Source: Prototheca cutis
Taxonomy: Eukaryota; Chlorophyta; Trebouxiophyceae; Chlorellales; Chlorellaceae
DNA: 64,000 bases
Reading direction: 5' to 3'
NCBI GenBank assembly: GCA_002897115.2
Contig: BCIH01000008.1
Span: 1,086,945 to 1,150,944, forward strand
The position numbers and the translations under genes were made by a program. Each line of letters begins with the position of its first letter. Position 1 is the first letter of the stretch. Below, one piece after another: positions 63,070 through 64,000 of the stretch. The notes under the pieces were generated by a model. That model had not been told where the DNA came from. It did no database searches and was given only the letters and a program-made list of their open reading frames with translations.

Positions 63070-63960
63070 GAAGAGGGAAGGGAGGTCTCTCTTCAAACCG
63101 ACAACAACAACAATAGCAAAGCCGCCTTCTGCACACCTGCCCAGTAAATAAAATCAAGCCGTGGTTAAAAAACGGACCTCGTTGTAAATCTGAAGATACG
63201 ACGCTCTGACCAGGAATCGGCAGGCCTCGCCCTTGTGCCGCAGAATGCTTGCAAACACATCCTGTATGGCGCGGGGGATGATACCCGCATGTTCGCCCTC
63301 AGCATCGCCCTCCATCGTGTACGTCTTGCCCGTGCCCGTCTGGCCATAGGCAATGATACTCGCATTGTAACCCTGTATTGTTTGGGTGCAATGGGTGGTG
63401 GATTCACAAAGTGTGGGTTTCACACAGCAACACCAGTACAAACAGCCACTGAGGTAGTACCACACCTGCAGGACGTTCAGAACCGCCGGCTGGGCGCATT
63501 GGTTGTAGACTTCATCTTGCGCCGCGTCCGGTGCATACACACGATCAAAGGCAAACCGATATGTGTTGTAGACCTGTCCAGGGGGCATGAGGGGACAAGA
63601 AGGGGCATTCGGTTTCTATTGCCATGGGGAGCTAAAGCTCCATGATAGGGCGGCTGAGACAGCTTGCATATGGCAGCCCAGGAGGTACCGAGCTGCAACA
63701 TATGGTTCCCTGCCATCATACCCCCGCTTGCCCTGTTGAGAAAGCATGGTCCAGGAGCACCAAGAGGACACCCAGCCATCGATCCCATCCATGCATGCGC
63801 GCACCATGCCTCCCTCCACTCCAGAATTTGCCAGGGCCGCCAAATTTTCTGAGAGTGTGATCTGCCTGCCGGAGCCATCCACCGACACGGCATCTCGGTA
63901 GCCCATGTATCCAGACAGCTCTCTCGGCAGCGGCGGTCGCACCCGGATCACCACCTGCAT
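60421..63960 (-). CDS. Kinesin with N-terminal motor (5' end near the window edge)
   Basis: About eight exons. The motor starts MQVVIRVRPPLPREL (ATG 63960; an upstream exon may lie beyond the window) and continues VYNTYRFAFDRVY. It then has the P-loop IAYGQTGTGKTYTMEG, switch I NELSSRSHAIF, switch II LVDLAGSE, KINQSLSALGNVI and YRDSKLTRILEDSLGGN. The neck region is LKFANRAKNVRNAPVLNEDLD, followed by a long coiled coil (61.6-62.1 kb) and a Ser/Gly-rich tail ending at 60421. An Ala/Gly-rich insert of about 50 residues precedes switch II. Kinesins move along microtubules using ATP. The subfamily is not certain; the NEDLD-type neck does not match kinesin-1, -5 or -14 closely. A (GT)n repeat fills one intron. 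Confidence 0.9.
63001..63068 (+). repeat. (GT)n microsatellite in a kinesin intron
   Basis: About 30 GT units, inside the intron between the exon ending IYNE and the exon starting VISDLL. Confidence 0.93.
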
Positions 63961-64000
63961 TTTCGGCGAGTATTTTCTCGGTAGAAGACACCAGATGCTG

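Overview
The window is nuclear DNA of a eukaryote. Almost every gene is split by short GT-AG (some GC-AG) introns, and the products include nucleus-encoded plastid proteins (ribosomal protein uS17c, an FtsH protease of the thylakoid type), a mitochondrial complex I subunit, a cytosolic ribosomal protein, a kinesin and a plant-type KDO8P synthase. GC-rich coding sequence, the TGTAA polyadenylation motif behind several stop codons, and a RAP-domain organelle RNA protein together suggest a green alga (chlorophyte, probably trebouxiophyte). The species cannot be named from the sequence alone. Exon limits were placed by hand from splice consensus and reading-frame phase.

Layout from left to right: 1-815, 3' end of a Fanzor-type (eukaryotic TnpB-like) mobile element; 1.1-3.0 kb (-), type I membrane protein; 4.9-8.7 kb (+), four-RRM RBM45-like protein; 9.6-10.0 kb (+), plastid uS17; 10.5-12.9 kb (-), SAC1 phosphoinositide phosphatase preceded by a small overlapping ORF; 13.3-17.6 kb (-), FGAM synthase of purine synthesis; 19.8-22.8 kb (+), FtsH; 23.8-25.1 kb (+), RPS3A; 25.5-26.4 kb (+), degenerate SDR; a 3.5-kb gene-poor stretch; 29.9-30.8 kb (+), NDUFA6; 31.0-32.2 kb (-), D-cysteine desulfhydrase-like enzyme; 32.5-34.3 kb (+), KDO8P synthase; 34.9-36.5 kb (-), a second, decayed Fanzor element; 37.2-40.2 kb (+), IGHMBP2-like helicase; 40.5-41.3 kb (-), small basic protein; 41.8-43.1 kb (+), MAK16; 44.0-46.1 kb (-), aquaglyceroporin; 48.0-50.0 kb (-), glycerol kinase; 51.0-56.0 kb (+), RAP-domain protein; 56.4-57.8 kb (-), alpha/beta hydrolase; 58.1-60.1 kb (+), WDR18/IPI3; 60.4-64.0 kb (-), kinesin.

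Most genes are unrelated housekeeping functions. Two groupings may mean something. The aquaglyceroporin and glycerol kinase lie next to each other on the same strand, which echoes bacterial glpF-glpK and would suit glycerol uptake and phosphorylation. MAK16 and WDR18 both act in 60S subunit biogenesis but lie 15 kb apart.

The most distinctive content is the pair of Fanzor elements. They share a C-terminal RuvC/zinc-ribbon coding region and a roughly 240-bp hairpin-rich 3' tail that ends at the same sequence in both copies, the position expected of a guide (omega/f) RNA. All five ambiguous bases in the window lie inside these two copies, which suggests a multicopy family. Other notable points are a roughly 185-residue coiled-coil insert in the aquaporin, a likely bicistronic SAC1 transcript, at least five GC-AG introns, and very long poly(C)/poly(G) tracts up to 83 bases.
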